A stretch of DNA of 61,546 nucleotides from Vibrio agarilyticus (GCF_012641465.1 NZ_JABAIK010000022.1:1-61546); one strand, 5' to 3'. Positions 16,355 through 25,671 are shown, counted from the stretch's first letter. The notes: generated from the letters alone by a model not told the origin. Program-made: numbers and translations.

Positions 16355-16620
16355 CCCAAGTCACCTCAAGATGCATGGTTCAGCGAGAATGACTTGGTTT
16401 GTCAGTGAGGCGAGGATTTGAAGATTGAGTGGTTCTCAATCGAAAATCGTCAACAAAGCTGATGAATCAAGACAGCTCGCCCTTTGGGAGCCAATCACTG
16501 AGCCGATAGCGGCGTTAAACATCTTGAAAATAGACTCGCTATTTTGCTGCGTTGTTTGCCTTGCTCTCAGATCAGTGAGCCGGCTCTGAATCCAGCATTT
16601 TGAAGTCACTTGGGTATATA
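16351..16620 (+). repeat. 270-base palindromic-end repeat (long copy)
   Basis: Starts TATACCCAAGTCACCTCAAG and ends TTGAAGTCACTTGGGTATATA, so the ends are inverted repeats of about 20 bases. The body is closely similar to the element at 57594-57861 and to the partial one at 61474. No protein is encoded. It has the form of a miniature inverted-repeat element. Confidence 0.9.
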
Positions 16621-16654
16621 ATAAACACACATTGTGTGGCTCTCATGGAAGGTT

Positions 16655-17518
16655 ATGCCTCGTTCAACACTAAAACATCGACTCTACGTCATTATTTTCG
16701 GCACTCACACTCGAGCAGGACGCAATTTTGATATTGCTCTGATTATCGCCATCTTAAGTTCGATTGTGGTGCTGGTATTGGAATCTGTACCCAGTGTGAT
16801 GATGATATGGAGCCGTGAACTGCGCACCATCGAATACTCACTTACCGCCCTTTTCACAATTGAATACCTATTGAGACTCTACTGCTCGCCTAAGCCTTGG
16901 GCTTACGCTAAAAGCTTTTACGGCTGGATAGATCTTCTCGCCATTATTCCAAGCTATTTGGCGCTTATTTTCCCTGGTACATCCTTTGTTGGCGTTGTGC
17001 GCCTGCTTCGCGTCATGCGAATATTCCGCGTACTAAAATTAGTAAGATATCTAAAAGACTCCAACATTTTGCTGCGCTCACTGCTCACCGCAAGACGGAA
17101 AATATTAATATTTTTCAGTACAGTAGGCATTTTGGTCACCATTATTGGTGCCGTAATTTACATTGTTGAAGGGCCAGAGCATGGCTTTAGCAGCATTCCT
17201 ATTAGCATCTACTGGGCTATCGTGACAATCACCACCGTTGGGTATGGCGATCTGGTGCCGCAAACGGGGCTTGGAAAGGCCATTGCATCACTGGCAATGT
17301 TGCTTGGTTATTCGATTTTGGCCGTGCCAACAGGGATCATTACCGCCGAGCTCAGCAGAGAAATGACCTCACACAAGACGCTAGTTAAGTGCCCAAACTG
17401 CAATCAAACCGGCCATGAAGCCGACGCCCTGTATTGCAAACATTGTGGCAGTGAACTCGCAGAGCCAGAAGAACGTGTGGTGTCAAACGTGGACCACGAA
17501 AATGAAAAAGGCCATTGA
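16655..17518 (+). CDS. Voltage-gated potassium channel-like protein with C-terminal zinc ribbon
   Basis: 287 residues from the ATG at 16655; a GTG at 16634 is the alternative. The sequence shows a six-helix VIC-type channel: an S4-like arginine-rich segment (V-R-L-L-R-V-M-R-I-F-R-V), the pore loop with T-T-V-G-Y-G-D-L-V-P, and the last helix near residue 215. The C-terminal tail has C-P-N-C and C-K-H-C pairs, a probable zinc ribbon that many of these proteins carry in bacteria. Expected role: potassium conductance in the inner membrane. It converges with asd. Confidence 0.92.
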   Translation: MPRSTLKHRLYVIIFGTHTRAGRNFDIALIIAILSSIVVLVLESVPSVMMIWSRELRTIEYSLTALFTIEYLLRLYCSPKPWAYAKSFYGWIDLLAIIPSYLALIFPGTSFVGVVRLLRVMRIFRVLKLVRYLKDSNILLRSLLTARRKILIFFSTVGILVTIIGAVIYIVEGPEHGFSSIPISIYWAIVTITTVGYGDLVPQTGLGKAIASLAMLLGYSILAVPTGIITAELSREMTSHKTLVKCPNCNQTGHEADALYCKHCGSELAEPEERVVSNVDHENEKGH

Positions 17519-17538
17519 ATCACGATTCAATGGCCTTA
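17505..17538 (-). terminator. Terminator of asd, overlapping the end of the channel gene
   Basis: AAGGCCATTGAAT and ATTCAATGGCCTT form a perfect 13-base stem around CACG; on the minus strand TTTTT follows. The left arm lies in the last codons of the channel gene. Confidence 0.9.
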
Positions 17539-17594
17539 GCGTTACACCCATTCAACGTCGAGTTATTTGGGTCTCGTTGATTTCGCTGACACGC

Positions 17595-18707
17595 TTATTT
17601 TTCTGCCAAAATGATGCGCAGTGTGCGGCGAAGCGGCTCTGCTGCACCCCATAGAAGCTGATCACCAACAGTAAATGCGTTAAGGAAGTCATCGCCCATC
17701 GCCATCTTACGTAAACGGCCAACTGGGATCGATAGAGTGCCTGTTACCTTCGCAGGTGAAAGTTCTTTTGCCGTGATATCGCGATCATTTGGCACGACTT
17801 TGACCCAGTCATTATGAGTACCAATAATCTCAATAATTTCGTCCATCGGAACGTTTTGTTTTAACTTAATGGTTAGCGCTTGTGAGTGGCAACGCATCGC
17901 ACCGATCCGCACGCAAGTTCCGTCAATTGGTACCGGAGTCTCTTGCAGTCCTAAAATTTTGTTGGCTTCAACGCCCGCTTTCCACTCTTCCTTGCTCTGG
18001 CCATTGTCACGCTTGACATCAATCCATGGGATCAATGAGCCAGCCAGTGGCACACCAAATTTATCAGTTGGGAACGTTTCGCTGCGCATGGTATCGGCAA
18101 CTTTCTTATCGATATCAAGAATTGAGCTTGCAGGGTTGGCCAATTCAGAGCTTACCGCATCGTGGATCACGCCCATTTGTGAAATCAGTTCACGCATATT
18201 TTGCGCGCCGGCGCCAGATGCCGCTTGGTACGTCATGGCTGACGTCCACTCAACGAGCCCTTTTTCAAATAACCCGCCAAGCCCCATTAACATAAGGCTT
18301 ACCGTGCAGTTACCACCTACAAACGTGTTGGTGCCTTGATGAATGCCTTGCTGAATTTGGGCAAGGTTCACAGGGTCAAGAGTGATGATGGCGTCTTTGT
18401 CCATGCGCAATGTCGAGGCCGCATCAATCCAGTAACCTTTCCAACCCGCTTGACGAAGTGCTGGGTAGACTTGTTCGGTGTAACTTCCCCCTTGACAGGT
18501 GATCACCGCATCCAATTGCTTGAGACTGTCAATGTCATAAGCATCCTGCAACAAACCAGCATCTTTACCAAAGTTCGGTGCTGCAATACCAATTTGCGAC
18601 GTGCTAAAAAACACGGGTTCAATCAAGTCGAAATCACGCTCTTCAACCATACGTTGCATTAGCACAGAACCAACCATGCCACGCCAACCGACTAAACCTA
18701 CTCTCAT
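17595..18707 (-). CDS. asd: Aspartate-semialdehyde dehydrogenase
   Basis: 370 residues from the second ATG (18707), giving [13 protein letters not shown], the family start; the ATG at 18713 would add only M-H and has the better-spaced GGAG. It makes aspartate semialdehyde for lysine, diaminopimelate, threonine and methionine. The NADP-binding G-W-R-G-M-V-G, the catalytic cysteine in G-G-N-C-T-V-S-L and the G-A-M-R-C-H-S region are all present. Confidence 0.97.
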   Translation of the reverse strand: MRVGLVGWRGMVGSVLMQRMVEERDFDLIEPVFFSTSQIGIAAPNFGKDAGLLQDAYDIDSLKQLDAVITCQGGSYTEQVYPALRQAGWKGYWIDAASTLRMDKDAIITLDPVNLAQIQQGIHQGTNTFVGGNCTVSLMLMGLGGLFEKGLVEWTSAMTYQAASGAGAQNMRELISQMGVIHDAVSSELANPASSILDIDKKVADTMRSETFPTDKFGVPLAGSLIPWIDVKRDNGQSKEEWKAGVEANKILGLQETPVPIDGTCVRIGAMRCHSQALTIKLKQNVPMDEIIEIIGTHNDWVKVVPNDRDITAKELSPAKVTGTLSIPVGRLRKMAMGDDFLNAFTVGDQLLWGAAEPLRRTLRIILAEK

Positions 18708-18869
18708 ATGCAATACTCTCCATGTAGTTTATTTTCACTTTCCCCATAGTTCATTGTTCAACCAAAAATCTCAAGCAATTATTGAAGAAAAAAGACAACT
18801 TTTTCATCATTTATCGCTAGGACGATGTCCGCCCGACTAAAGATGGCACGAGAAAGTAAAACTGAGGGC

Positions 18870-18919
18870 TATACTCAAGTGCCCTCAAGATGCGCGGTTC
18901 AGCGAGAATGACTTGAGTA
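18870..18919. repeat. Short copy of the palindromic repeat
   Basis: TATACTCAAGTGCCCTCAAGATGC ... GAGAATGACTTGAGTA, the ends pairing with each other. It has the same GGTTCAGCGAGAATGACTTG core as the 270-base element's left half, so it is a deleted derivative. It lies just after the stop of the HPt gene. Confidence 0.8.
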
Positions 18920-18921
18920 AT

Positions 18922-20346
18922 TTAGGTTTCGATCGCGGCTTCTGGTTGAAGGTGGCGTACAATCACGCGAGCCTGCATCAACGTTTGTTCAAGCAAATAA
19001 CTCAAATCGTGAAATTGCTGTTCCGTTGGTTTATTACCACTTTTGATTTGACGTTCAAGCCGCTGGGTTAATTCTTGCAAAGGCGCAGCCGCTAGACTTC
19101 CTGCGACGCCTTTAATACTGTGGATTTGCCGCTGCGCTGTGACGAGATCCTCTAATGCCAACTTTTTGATAACGGCACAATCGTGTTGATGTTCTTCAAC
19201 AAACAGTCGCAGCACATCGCATACTGCGCCAGAGTTTTCCCCCATTGACGCAAGAAGTTGTGGTAGCTGGATCAGTTCCTGTGATGCCTCATGCATTTCC
19301 GTCTGAGACGAAGCGCCAGTGTATCGCTCCGCGTCGTTAAGCAACGTTCGCGGCGGTGCGTCTTGCGAAATCGAGGAATGTTTTGCTGAAGCAGTCGGTA
19401 ATTGAGCTAAAAATGCCAAGTCACTTGAGGCTTCCGCTCCCGTGCTTTTGGTTGGGGGATCTGCAGGGATATCAAAATCGCTCGGCGTTTTTACTTGTCT
19501 AAATTCATTCGAGGTCACTTGTTTTTGCTGAGTATCTGGCGTGGTATCAGACATCTCTTGGTTATGTTTGCGTCTGGCTTTGTCTCGCTGGCGGTAAACC
19601 ACAGCGCAAAGTGTCACACCAAGCGCACTGGCCATAATGCTAGTTAAACTTAACGCCAAAAGGGTGAAATAATAATGTTGTGTATACTGCGCAACGTCAT
19701 GCCACACTTGATGGTTAAATAGATGACTTTGCTGGTCCATTGCCTGGTGGTATTGCGCCAGCACACTCCTTACTTGCTGCCACTGGCGAAAGGCTTGTCC
19801 ACGTTCCAATGGCTTTAACTCGCCGCTCTCCAGTTTGGACTCTAGCGAAGCCTCTCGCGATCCTTGTTGTAAATCCGGTAACAACAGGCCATCGAGTAAT
19901 TGACTGGTGAGTTGATAATAGAAATGCGCCAATATCTCATTATGTTCAGATGCTTGGCGCAACGACGCGAGACGCGTGGCTGTTTCAATTAAGGATAATT
20001 CAGCAAAAACACGATGTTCGGCTTGGGACAAAAATTGAGCGCTACTGCCTGCAACACTCTCGACATTGGGATGCCAATCATTGGCATCGCTCGCAACTAA
20101 GCGCCAACGCAGCGATTGTGCGAGCTGTATTTGCAATGCAACGGCATCTGCCTCAGGCAAACGCTCAATCGACTCTCCGGAAAAATGACTGCGGATTTGA
20201 TTGAGCTGATAGGTCAACTCATGCACGAGTTCCATACGTTGAAAGAGATGATAAGCTTGCATGGCCACACCAGCGAAAATGCCGCCGCATAACATCAAGA
20301 TCAATGCCACTGTGCGTTGTTTCGACCAGCCCCACATTTGCTTCAT
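18922..20346 (-). CDS. Membrane protein with C-terminal HPt domain
   Basis: 474 residues from the ATG at 20344-20346; 26 upstream codons read into an ERIC repeat and are not used. A membrane helix near residues 8-28 and another near 215-240 enclose a helical periplasmic domain of about 190 residues. A long, low-complexity polar linker follows. The C-terminal domain has the HPt signature around H-S-I-K-G-V-A-G-S-L with the phosphorylated histidine near residue 409. There is no kinase, receiver or HAMP domain, so it needs a partner kinase. Its signalling route is unknown. Confidence 0.8.
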   Translation of the reverse strand: MKQMWGWSKQRTVALILMLCGGIFAGVAMQAYHLFQRMELVHELTYQLNQIRSHFSGESIERLPEADAVALQIQLAQSLRWRLVASDANDWHPNVESVAGSSAQFLSQAEHRVFAELSLIETATRLASLRQASEHNEILAHFYYQLTSQLLDGLLLPDLQQGSREASLESKLESGELKPLERGQAFRQWQQVRSVLAQYHQAMDQQSHLFNHQVWHDVAQYTQHYYFTLLALSLTSIMASALGVTLCAVVYRQRDKARRKHNQEMSDTTPDTQQKQVTSNEFRQVKTPSDFDIPADPPTKSTGAEASSDLAFLAQLPTASAKHSSISQDAPPRTLLNDAERYTGASSQTEMHEASQELIQLPQLLASMGENSGAVCDVLRLFVEEHQHDCAVIKKLALEDLVTAQRQIHSIKGVAGSLAAAPLQELTQRLERQIKSGNKPTEQQFHDLSYLLEQTLMQARVIVRHLQPEAAIET

Positions 20347-20387
20347 TTCAACCACCCTTTTGCTGTACGCGAATTTTGCTGCCAATT

Positions 20388-20528
20388 TATACCCAAACCA
20401 GGTGAAGATGCTGTTAGGCAGCAAATGAACAAAGCTCTAAACCATAAATTCGCGATGTGATGAGATTTGTCGGCGCAACCCATTGCTTCTTCAAATGAAA
20501 CACGGCAACTTCAAGTAGGACGGACATA
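20388..20528 (+). repeat. ERIC element copy C
   Basis: Begins TATACCCAAACCAGGTGAAG and ends near ACTTCAAGTAGGACGGACATA. It is longer than the other copies because of an insertion in the middle (around 20480-20505). It lies upstream of the HPt gene in a 475-base gap shared with the next gene. Confidence 0.82.
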
Positions 20529-20821
20529 GTCAGCATAACGAAAAAGCACCTAAATATGGCGAGTTACATTCACTTTCGCTGAGATTCTGTCGTTTGATCA
20601 CGCTCTGATACTTCACGTGTAAGAAAATGACTATACCAAATCGGTGACGGTTTATTTTAGCCATTTACGCTAAACATTCAACAGACCGCTGATAAGCTAT
20701 GAGTCATTATAATTAACTGTTTTTATTGGCCATTTAAATGACCAACCGAATAACAGTTTACTTATAGTGCCAAAGCGAAATATGATTGATTATTGTTTGC
20801 ATAACCCCAACTCGAGTCTCA

Positions 20822-21688
20822 ATGGCAAATACACCTCAAAACCGCGCCAAACAACCTAAAAAACCCACTCTAGTCACGGTTAAGTCCGTAGAAGATCTTT
20901 CTAGCGGCCTACGACGAATTTGTTTTATCAGCCCTGAACTACACCACTATCCTGAAGCGTGTGGCGGCGCGCACATTAAGCTCATGATGCCGCACGGCGA
21001 GCAAGAGGCTCCTGTTTTACCTGTGATGACAGAGAAAGGCCCTCGATGGGAAGATCCTACGGCTAAGCCTTTGATTCGCACCTTTAGTTTACGCGCCCTA
21101 CGCCGTGAAGTAGGAGAATTGGATATCGAGTTCGCGCTTCACGGTGACAGTGGTCCTGCGACGCGGTTCGCTTTATTTGCTCAGTCTGGTGATGTTGTCG
21201 CCATTTCTGGTCCGGGCGGCCCCACGCCAATGCTAAAACCTGCGCAACGTTATTACATGGCCGGGGATTTAACCGCCTTGCCCGCCATCAGTGCGATGCT
21301 TGAAGCAATGCCTGCTGACAGCGTCGGCTATATTGCCATTTTGGTGCCCGAGCAAAGCGCTACAGTCGCCATAGCGCACCCCGAAAATGTCAAAATTGAA
21401 TGGGTTATTGGCAGCGCCACTCAAAGTCATCGATTGACGGATGCCTTTTTAACAGAGCTATCTCAACTTGAACAAAACGCACAGCTTGATGTCACGCAAA
21501 GCTATTTTTGGTTTGGCGGCGAGGAGTCGATCATTGTGCCTTTGCGTAATTATGCCAAACGCGAACTCAAGGCAGAGCGTAGCCAAATCTATGCGGTACC
21601 TTATTGGCGTTACGGTAAAGATGAAGATGCCTATCATCAAACCCGACATGCAGTAATAGATGAGGCTAATACAGAGGAAAATAACTAG
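20822..21688 (+). CDS. Siderophore-interacting protein, ferric-siderophore reductase
   Basis: 288 residues from the ATG at 20822. It belongs to the SIP/ViuB flavoprotein family that reduces ferric siderophores in the cytoplasm. The flavin-binding R-T-F-S-L-R stands where family members have R-x-Y-T/S-x-R, then G-P-A-T-R-F-A and S-G-P-G-G in the FAD domain, and the C-terminal Y-F-W-F-G-G-E-E-S and Y-W-R-Y-G complete the SIP domain. The region upstream is AT-rich, but I see no good Fur site. A terminator shared with yejK follows. Confidence 0.9.
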   Translation: MANTPQNRAKQPKKPTLVTVKSVEDLSSGLRRICFISPELHHYPEACGGAHIKLMMPHGEQEAPVLPVMTEKGPRWEDPTAKPLIRTFSLRALRREVGELDIEFALHGDSGPATRFALFAQSGDVVAISGPGGPTPMLKPAQRYYMAGDLTALPAISAMLEAMPADSVGYIAILVPEQSATVAIAHPENVKIEWVIGSATQSHRLTDAFLTELSQLEQNAQLDVTQSYFWFGGEESIIVPLRNYAKRELKAERSQIYAVPYWRYGKDEDAYHQTRHAVIDEANTEENN

Positions 21689-21693
21689 AGAAC

Positions 21694-21723
21694 AAAAAGG
21701 CCGTATTAAACGCGGCCTTTTTG
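21694..21723. terminator. Bidirectional terminator between the SIP gene and yejK
   Basis: AAAGGCCG and CGGCCTTT form a stem around a 9-base loop with A- and T-runs outside, between convergent stop codons. Confidence 0.9.
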
Positions 21724-21734
21724 TTTACGATGAA

Positions 21735-22736
21735 CTAGCGATTGCGCGTTAATTGATCGCGTAAGTTCGGTGGAGTCCCCTTAATGGTCAAGGTGTCGGT
21801 TTCGGGATCATAAAACACGCGCTCACCGAGCAAGAGGCTGTCGAAACTCAGATTCAAACCGCCGCCAGCGCCCACAAACTTCGTCAACTTACGCACGGTC
21901 GCGCGATCAGCTGGGAATTGTTCTTCAAGCTGATAACCCTGCTCTTGAGTGAAGTCCCAAAAACTGCTGCCATCTTCGCTCGACGGCAACTCACCAGACA
22001 GCTCTCGTACGGCAACTTCTTCACCGGATTTCAATTGATCACTGCAGTAGTCGTACACTTTCTTTTTGTACTCCGTCACCTCTTGCTTATCGAGCTTGGC
22101 ATCAGCGCAAAAATCATCCACCGCTTGCATCAGCACTTGGTTTTGTACTTTGGTGTCTAAACCTGTCTCTGCTTGAAGAAAATCCAAGAAAAAATCTGCC
22201 ACTTTACGGCCAACACGCCCTTTGACGTAAGACAAGTAGCGATTGGACTCTTTGTCTGTCTCATAGCTCGATAAGTCGATACGCGCAGCAATGTCCATCT
22301 TCGTGATATCGAGATATTCCGTTGCACTAATATCTAATCCTTCGGTCACTTTAAGGCTCTGATTAAGCGGTAAAATACCGATAAAAAGATAATTGGTGGC
22401 CAAGCTTTGGTATTCAGCAAAAACCAAGATGCCCTCTTCGGCAAACGGATACTTTGCTAACTCGTTTTTTAGTCGTTGCGCACATTGCTGAGAAAAATCA
22501 TAAAAACTCAGTTCACCTTTGCGCTGCGCTTGCAACCATTGCTGGCACTCACTGTCAGATTTAAAAAAACCAAAACCTTTACCGGCTTTAGCGTGAAAAA
22601 CACGATGAAGTTCAGCCACTAAATTTTCGGTCGAGGCGTCATTATCAAGCAGCTCTGCACGAAAATTAACACACAGCTCGTCTTGGTCGTTCTTGCTCAG
22701 TTGGTGCAAGATCACATTAGATAGGTAAAGGCTCAT
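21735..22736 (-). CDS. yejK: Nucleoid-associated protein YejK (NdpA)
   Basis: 333 residues from the ATG at 22734-22736 (M-S-L-Y-L-S-N-V-I-L-H); the thirteen codons before it are leader. The family binds the nucleoid. Motifs such as V-K-G-R-V-G-R-K-V-A-D-F-F and F-V-G-A-G-G-G-L-N-L-S-F are typical. It is divergent from yejL with 84 bases between, as in E. coli. Confidence 0.95.
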   Translation of the reverse strand: MSLYLSNVILHQLSKNDQDELCVNFRAELLDNDASTENLVAELHRVFHAKAGKGFGFFKSDSECQQWLQAQRKGELSFYDFSQQCAQRLKNELAKYPFAEEGILVFAEYQSLATNYLFIGILPLNQSLKVTEGLDISATEYLDITKMDIAARIDLSSYETDKESNRYLSYVKGRVGRKVADFFLDFLQAETGLDTKVQNQVLMQAVDDFCADAKLDKQEVTEYKKKVYDYCSDQLKSGEEVAVRELSGELPSSEDGSSFWDFTQEQGYQLEEQFPADRATVRKLTKFVGAGGGLNLSFDSLLLGERVFYDPETDTLTIKGTPPNLRDQLTRNR

Positions 22737-22820
22737 AATGATTTTGTCTGGCGATAGGGTTAAGTTGTTTAACAATGTAGGGTATCATAGGCCGTTTTTA
22801 TTATCATTATTAGAGTATTT

Positions 22821-23048
22821 ATGCCAATTACATCTAAATACACCGACGAACAAGTCGAAACCATTCTCTCTGAAGTCGGTGCGGTGCTCGCTAAACATGG
22901 TGCAAGTGCTGATCTTGCGCTAATGATCGCAGGAAATATCGCTACTAATGTCTTAAATCAACAAGTTGCTGCTTCACAAAGGAAAGTGATTGCTGAAAAA
23001 TTCGCACAAGCACTGTTGGCTTCTATCGAAGCACCTAAGACTCACTAA
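22821..23048 (+). CDS. yejL: UPF0352 protein YejL
   Basis: 75 residues, full length for this family; an all-helical cytoplasmic protein ([13 protein letters not shown], and [15 protein letters not shown]). Its function is not known. It precedes yejM by 19 bases and is probably co-transcribed with it. Confidence 0.95.
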   Translation: MPITSKYTDEQVETILSEVGAVLAKHGASADLALMIAGNIATNVLNQQVAASQRKVIAEKFAQALLASIEAPKTH

Positions 23049-23067
23049 TCGGACAGTAGAATAATTC

Positions 23068-24873
23068 ATGGTAGACAGCGAAAACTCATACGGCGAGCGT
23101 GTTTCCAAATTGGTTGGCTGGGGCCACTGGTTTGCTTTCTTTAACATTATCGCCTCAATGTTAATTGGTACTCGCTACCTTGCACAGTCACCTTGGCCAG
23201 ACACTCTGCTTGGCCAAATTTATCTGGTGACCTCTTGGGCGGGTCATTTTGGCTTTTTGGTTTTCGCACTCTACCTGTTAGTGCTGTTCCCCCTGACCTT
23301 TGTCGTGCCATCGCGTAAGTTGTTTAGGCTTATTGCGGTGGTGTTTGCGACTGCCGGACAAACGGTTTTGCTGGTAGACACGCAAGCCTACGACATTCTG
23401 AATCTTCACCTCACACCCGTTGTGTGGGAGCTGCTTTTTAGCAAAAGCGACTCCGCTTTAAGTACCGACCTGCAATACCTCTTTGTGGTGATGCCGCTCA
23501 TTTTTCTATTACAGCTTGTATTATCTGAGTGGGTTTGGCGCAAACAGCGCAAACTCTCACACAAGCGCATCGGCCGTCCTTTTGCCGCGCTGTTTTTCGT
23601 GTGCTTTATCACCAGCCACTTAATCTATATTTGGTCGGACGCCTATTTCTACAATCCAGTTACCGCGCAACGCGCTAACTTGCCGCTTTCTTACCCGATG
23701 ACCGCCAAAACCTTTATGGAGCGTCATGGCCTACTTGATAAAGAAGAGTATTTAAAACGTTTAGCGAAAAGTAACGAAGGCGTTGAACTTGTGCGTTACC
23801 CAACCGATGAGCTGGATTTCAACCGCCGTGGTAATCGTCTCAATATTTTGCTACTCAGCGTGAATAACCTTCGTGCCGATCGACTCAATGCCGAACAAAT
23901 GCCCGTCACCTACGATTTTGCCACACAAAACCAAAATTTTACCCAACATTACAGTTCAAGTAATAACGCACTTGGCATGTTTGGTCTGTTTTACGGCTTA
24001 CCCACCAGCTATGCCAGCAGCATTAAAGCGCAAGGGACCGCCCCTGTCTTAATGGACGTACTAGAAGATCGTGGTTACAACATTGGCTTATTCAGTGGTA
24101 ATGGGTTTGATAATGCGCTATTCAGCGAGCTCATATTCCGCCAAGCCGGACTTGCTGAGCAGATTGAACAGGTCGACAACGCGCAAAACGATTTGGATGC
24201 CATTGCCGATTGGCAAGCTTGGCTGGAGAACGTCAAAGCGCCTTGGTTTAGTTATCTTGAGCTAACCACCGTTGATAACTACTCACACCCAAGCCGCGAT
24301 AACACGAAGAGCGCCAGCGAGGCGCTTAAGCAAGCCTATGATGATGCGGTCAACGCCGCCGATAATGAGGTAGCTAGAGTTCTCAACACACTCAAAGAGC
24401 AGCAATTACTGCAAGAGACTATTGTTGTCATTACCTCAAATCACGCCAGCGAGTTTAACGAAACGGGCAGCAACAGCTGGGGCTCGAACACCAATTACAG
24501 CAAGTATCAGCTCAATGTGCCTATGGTTATTCACTGGCCTGGAATGCAAGCGGCCGAATATGACCACAGCAGCAGCCACCTCGACTGGTCGGTAACGCTT
24601 CTACAAGAGCTGTTTGGTGTGGCCTCGCAGCCAAATGTGTTCAGCTCAGGCAGAAATTTATTTGATGAATCACCAAGATCGTGGATTTTGGCCGGCGACA
24701 GCCGAGAGATTGCGCTAATTACGCCTGAAACCACCACAGTGATTGATAAGTTTGGCAACTACAAACTCTATGATGGCGCCTATCAAAGGCTACAAAATGA
24801 GAGTCCGAAACTGCCCATTTTGATGCAAGGCTTGACTGAACTGCAGCGTTTTTATACAAAAAGCCAGCAATAG
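23068..24873 (+). CDS. yejM: Inner-membrane protein YejM (PbgA/LapC)
   Basis: 601 residues: about five membrane helices in the first 190 residues, then a periplasmic alkaline-phosphatase/sulfatase-like domain (from L-N-I-L-L-L-S-V-N-N-L-R-A-D-R to V-P-M-V-I-H-W-P-G). In E. coli this essential protein senses lipopolysaccharide and controls LpxC proteolysis through LapB. The usual catalytic residue for a sulfatase is replaced, in keeping with a sensor role. It forms an operon with yejL. Confidence 0.95.
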   Translation: MVDSENSYGERVSKLVGWGHWFAFFNIIASMLIGTRYLAQSPWPDTLLGQIYLVTSWAGHFGFLVFALYLLVLFPLTFVVPSRKLFRLIAVVFATAGQTVLLVDTQAYDILNLHLTPVVWELLFSKSDSALSTDLQYLFVVMPLIFLLQLVLSEWVWRKQRKLSHKRIGRPFAALFFVCFITSHLIYIWSDAYFYNPVTAQRANLPLSYPMTAKTFMERHGLLDKEEYLKRLAKSNEGVELVRYPTDELDFNRRGNRLNILLLSVNNLRADRLNAEQMPVTYDFATQNQNFTQHYSSSNNALGMFGLFYGLPTSYASSIKAQGTAPVLMDVLEDRGYNIGLFSGNGFDNALFSELIFRQAGLAEQIEQVDNAQNDLDAIADWQAWLENVKAPWFSYLELTTVDNYSHPSRDNTKSASEALKQAYDDAVNAADNEVARVLNTLKEQQLLQETIVVITSNHASEFNETGSNSWGSNTNYSKYQLNVPMVIHWPGMQAAEYDHSSSHLDWSVTLLQELFGVASQPNVFSSGRNLFDESPRSWILAGDSREIALITPETTTVIDKFGNYKLYDGAYQRLQNESPKLPILMQGLTELQRFYTKSQQ

Positions 24874-24945
24874 CTCATTAAATAAGCACTTAAACAAAAT
24901 AACTATTTACAAGCGCATCGGTCCTCGTTACTATGCGCACCACAC

Positions 24946-25036
24946 GGAGAGATGGCTGAGTGGTTGAAAGCACCGGTCTTGAAAACCGGCGTGCGTTAAT
25001 AGCGCACCTAGGGTTCAAATCCCTATCTCTCCGCCA
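24946..25036 (+). tRNA. tRNA-Ser (anticodon UGA), copy 1
   Basis: 91 bases including CCA. The acceptor GGAGAGA pairs with TCTCTCC, the anticodon arm CCGGTCT-TGA-AAACCGG gives UGA, there is a long variable arm as in serine tRNAs, and the T arm has GGTTCAAATCC. It is identical to the copy at 25572-25662. Confidence 0.97.
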
Positions 25037-25067
25037 CTTTTGCACTGTTTGGCACGCCGAGCAGTTT

Positions 25068-25143
25068 GCCTCGATAGCTCAGTCGGTAGAGCAGAGGATT
25101 GAAAATCCTCGTGTCGGTGGTTCGATTCCGCCTCGAGGCACCA
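25068..25143 (+). tRNA. tRNA-Phe (anticodon GAA)
   Basis: 76 bases including CCA. GCCTCGA pairs with TCGAGGC, the anticodon arm is GAGGATT-GAA-AATCCTC, and the T arm contains GGTTCGATTCC. Confidence 0.97.
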
Positions 25144-25228
25144 TTTTATATACTGGTGTTGCTGTATTACATAAATTCCAAAGGGTGTTATGTACTAGCC
25201 TCCAGTCAGTGCCCTAGGCGGGCCCGTT

Positions 25229-25248
25229 ATTCCGCCTCGAGGCACCAT
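25229..25248 (+). repeat. Duplicated 3' end of tRNA-Phe
   Basis: ATTCCGCCTCGAGGCACCAT repeats exactly the last bases of tRNA-Phe (25126-25144 plus one). The piece in between (about 85 bases) is unrelated. It looks like the scar of a recombination or lost tandem tRNA copy; it would also have the form of a short att site. Confidence 0.75.
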
Positions 25249-25287
25249 ATTTGGTGTTCTTAATTAGTAAGACACACACAGAATTGT

Positions 25288-25363
25288 TCCTCCTTAGCTC
25301 AGTTGGTAGAGCGACGGACTGTTAATCCGCAGGTCGCTGGTTCGAGCCCAGCAGGAGGAGCCA
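25288..25363 (+). tRNA. tRNA-Asn (anticodon GUU)
   Basis: 76 bases including CCA. TCCTCCT pairs with AGGAGGA, and the anticodon arm CGGACT-GTT-AATCCG gives GUU. T arm GGTTCGAGCCC. A strong terminator follows at once. Confidence 0.97.
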
Positions 25364-25369
25364 CTTTTA

Positions 25370-25397
25370 AAGCCATGTCGCAAGACATGGCTTTTTT
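25370..25397 (+). terminator. Terminator after tRNA-Asn
   Basis: AAGCCATGT and ACATGGCTT pair around CGCAAG, followed by a T-run; it ends the Ser-Phe-Asn transcript. Confidence 0.9.
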
Positions 25398-25571
25398 CTT
25401 GCCTATTCATCAGCGATAGCGATGACTCTCAAGCTAAACCGAGGCCCCCTTCTCTCACGCACTTATTTACCCTAACTTCGCAGCACACCATACGCACTGA
25501 ATAAGGTTTAACCATTTAAACTTTAAGGGCTTTACAAACTCGCATCCACCTTCTACAATGCGCGCTATAAC

Positions 25572-25662
25572 GGAGAGATGGCTGAGTGGTTGAAAGCACC
25601 GGTCTTGAAAACCGGCGTGCGTTAATAGCGCACCTAGGGTTCAAATCCCTATCTCTCCGCCA
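25572..25662 (+). tRNA. tRNA-Ser (anticodon UGA), copy 2
   Basis: Identical over all 91 bases to the copy at 24946-25036, including the variable arm and CCA. It has its own terminator downstream and its own upstream region. Confidence 0.97.
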
Positions 25663-25671
25663 CATTCAGAG

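Noticed and set aside
16436-16630. Open frames inside the 270-base and ERIC repeats (also at 57580, 38332 and 60579)
   Set aside because: They recur only because the repeats recur; similar frames appear at different copies without conservation of ends or ribosome sites.
20640-20760. Fur box before the siderophore-interacting protein gene
   Set aside because: AT-rich fragments such as GATAAGCTATGAGTCATTAT resemble it only partly; fewer than half the palindrome positions fit well.
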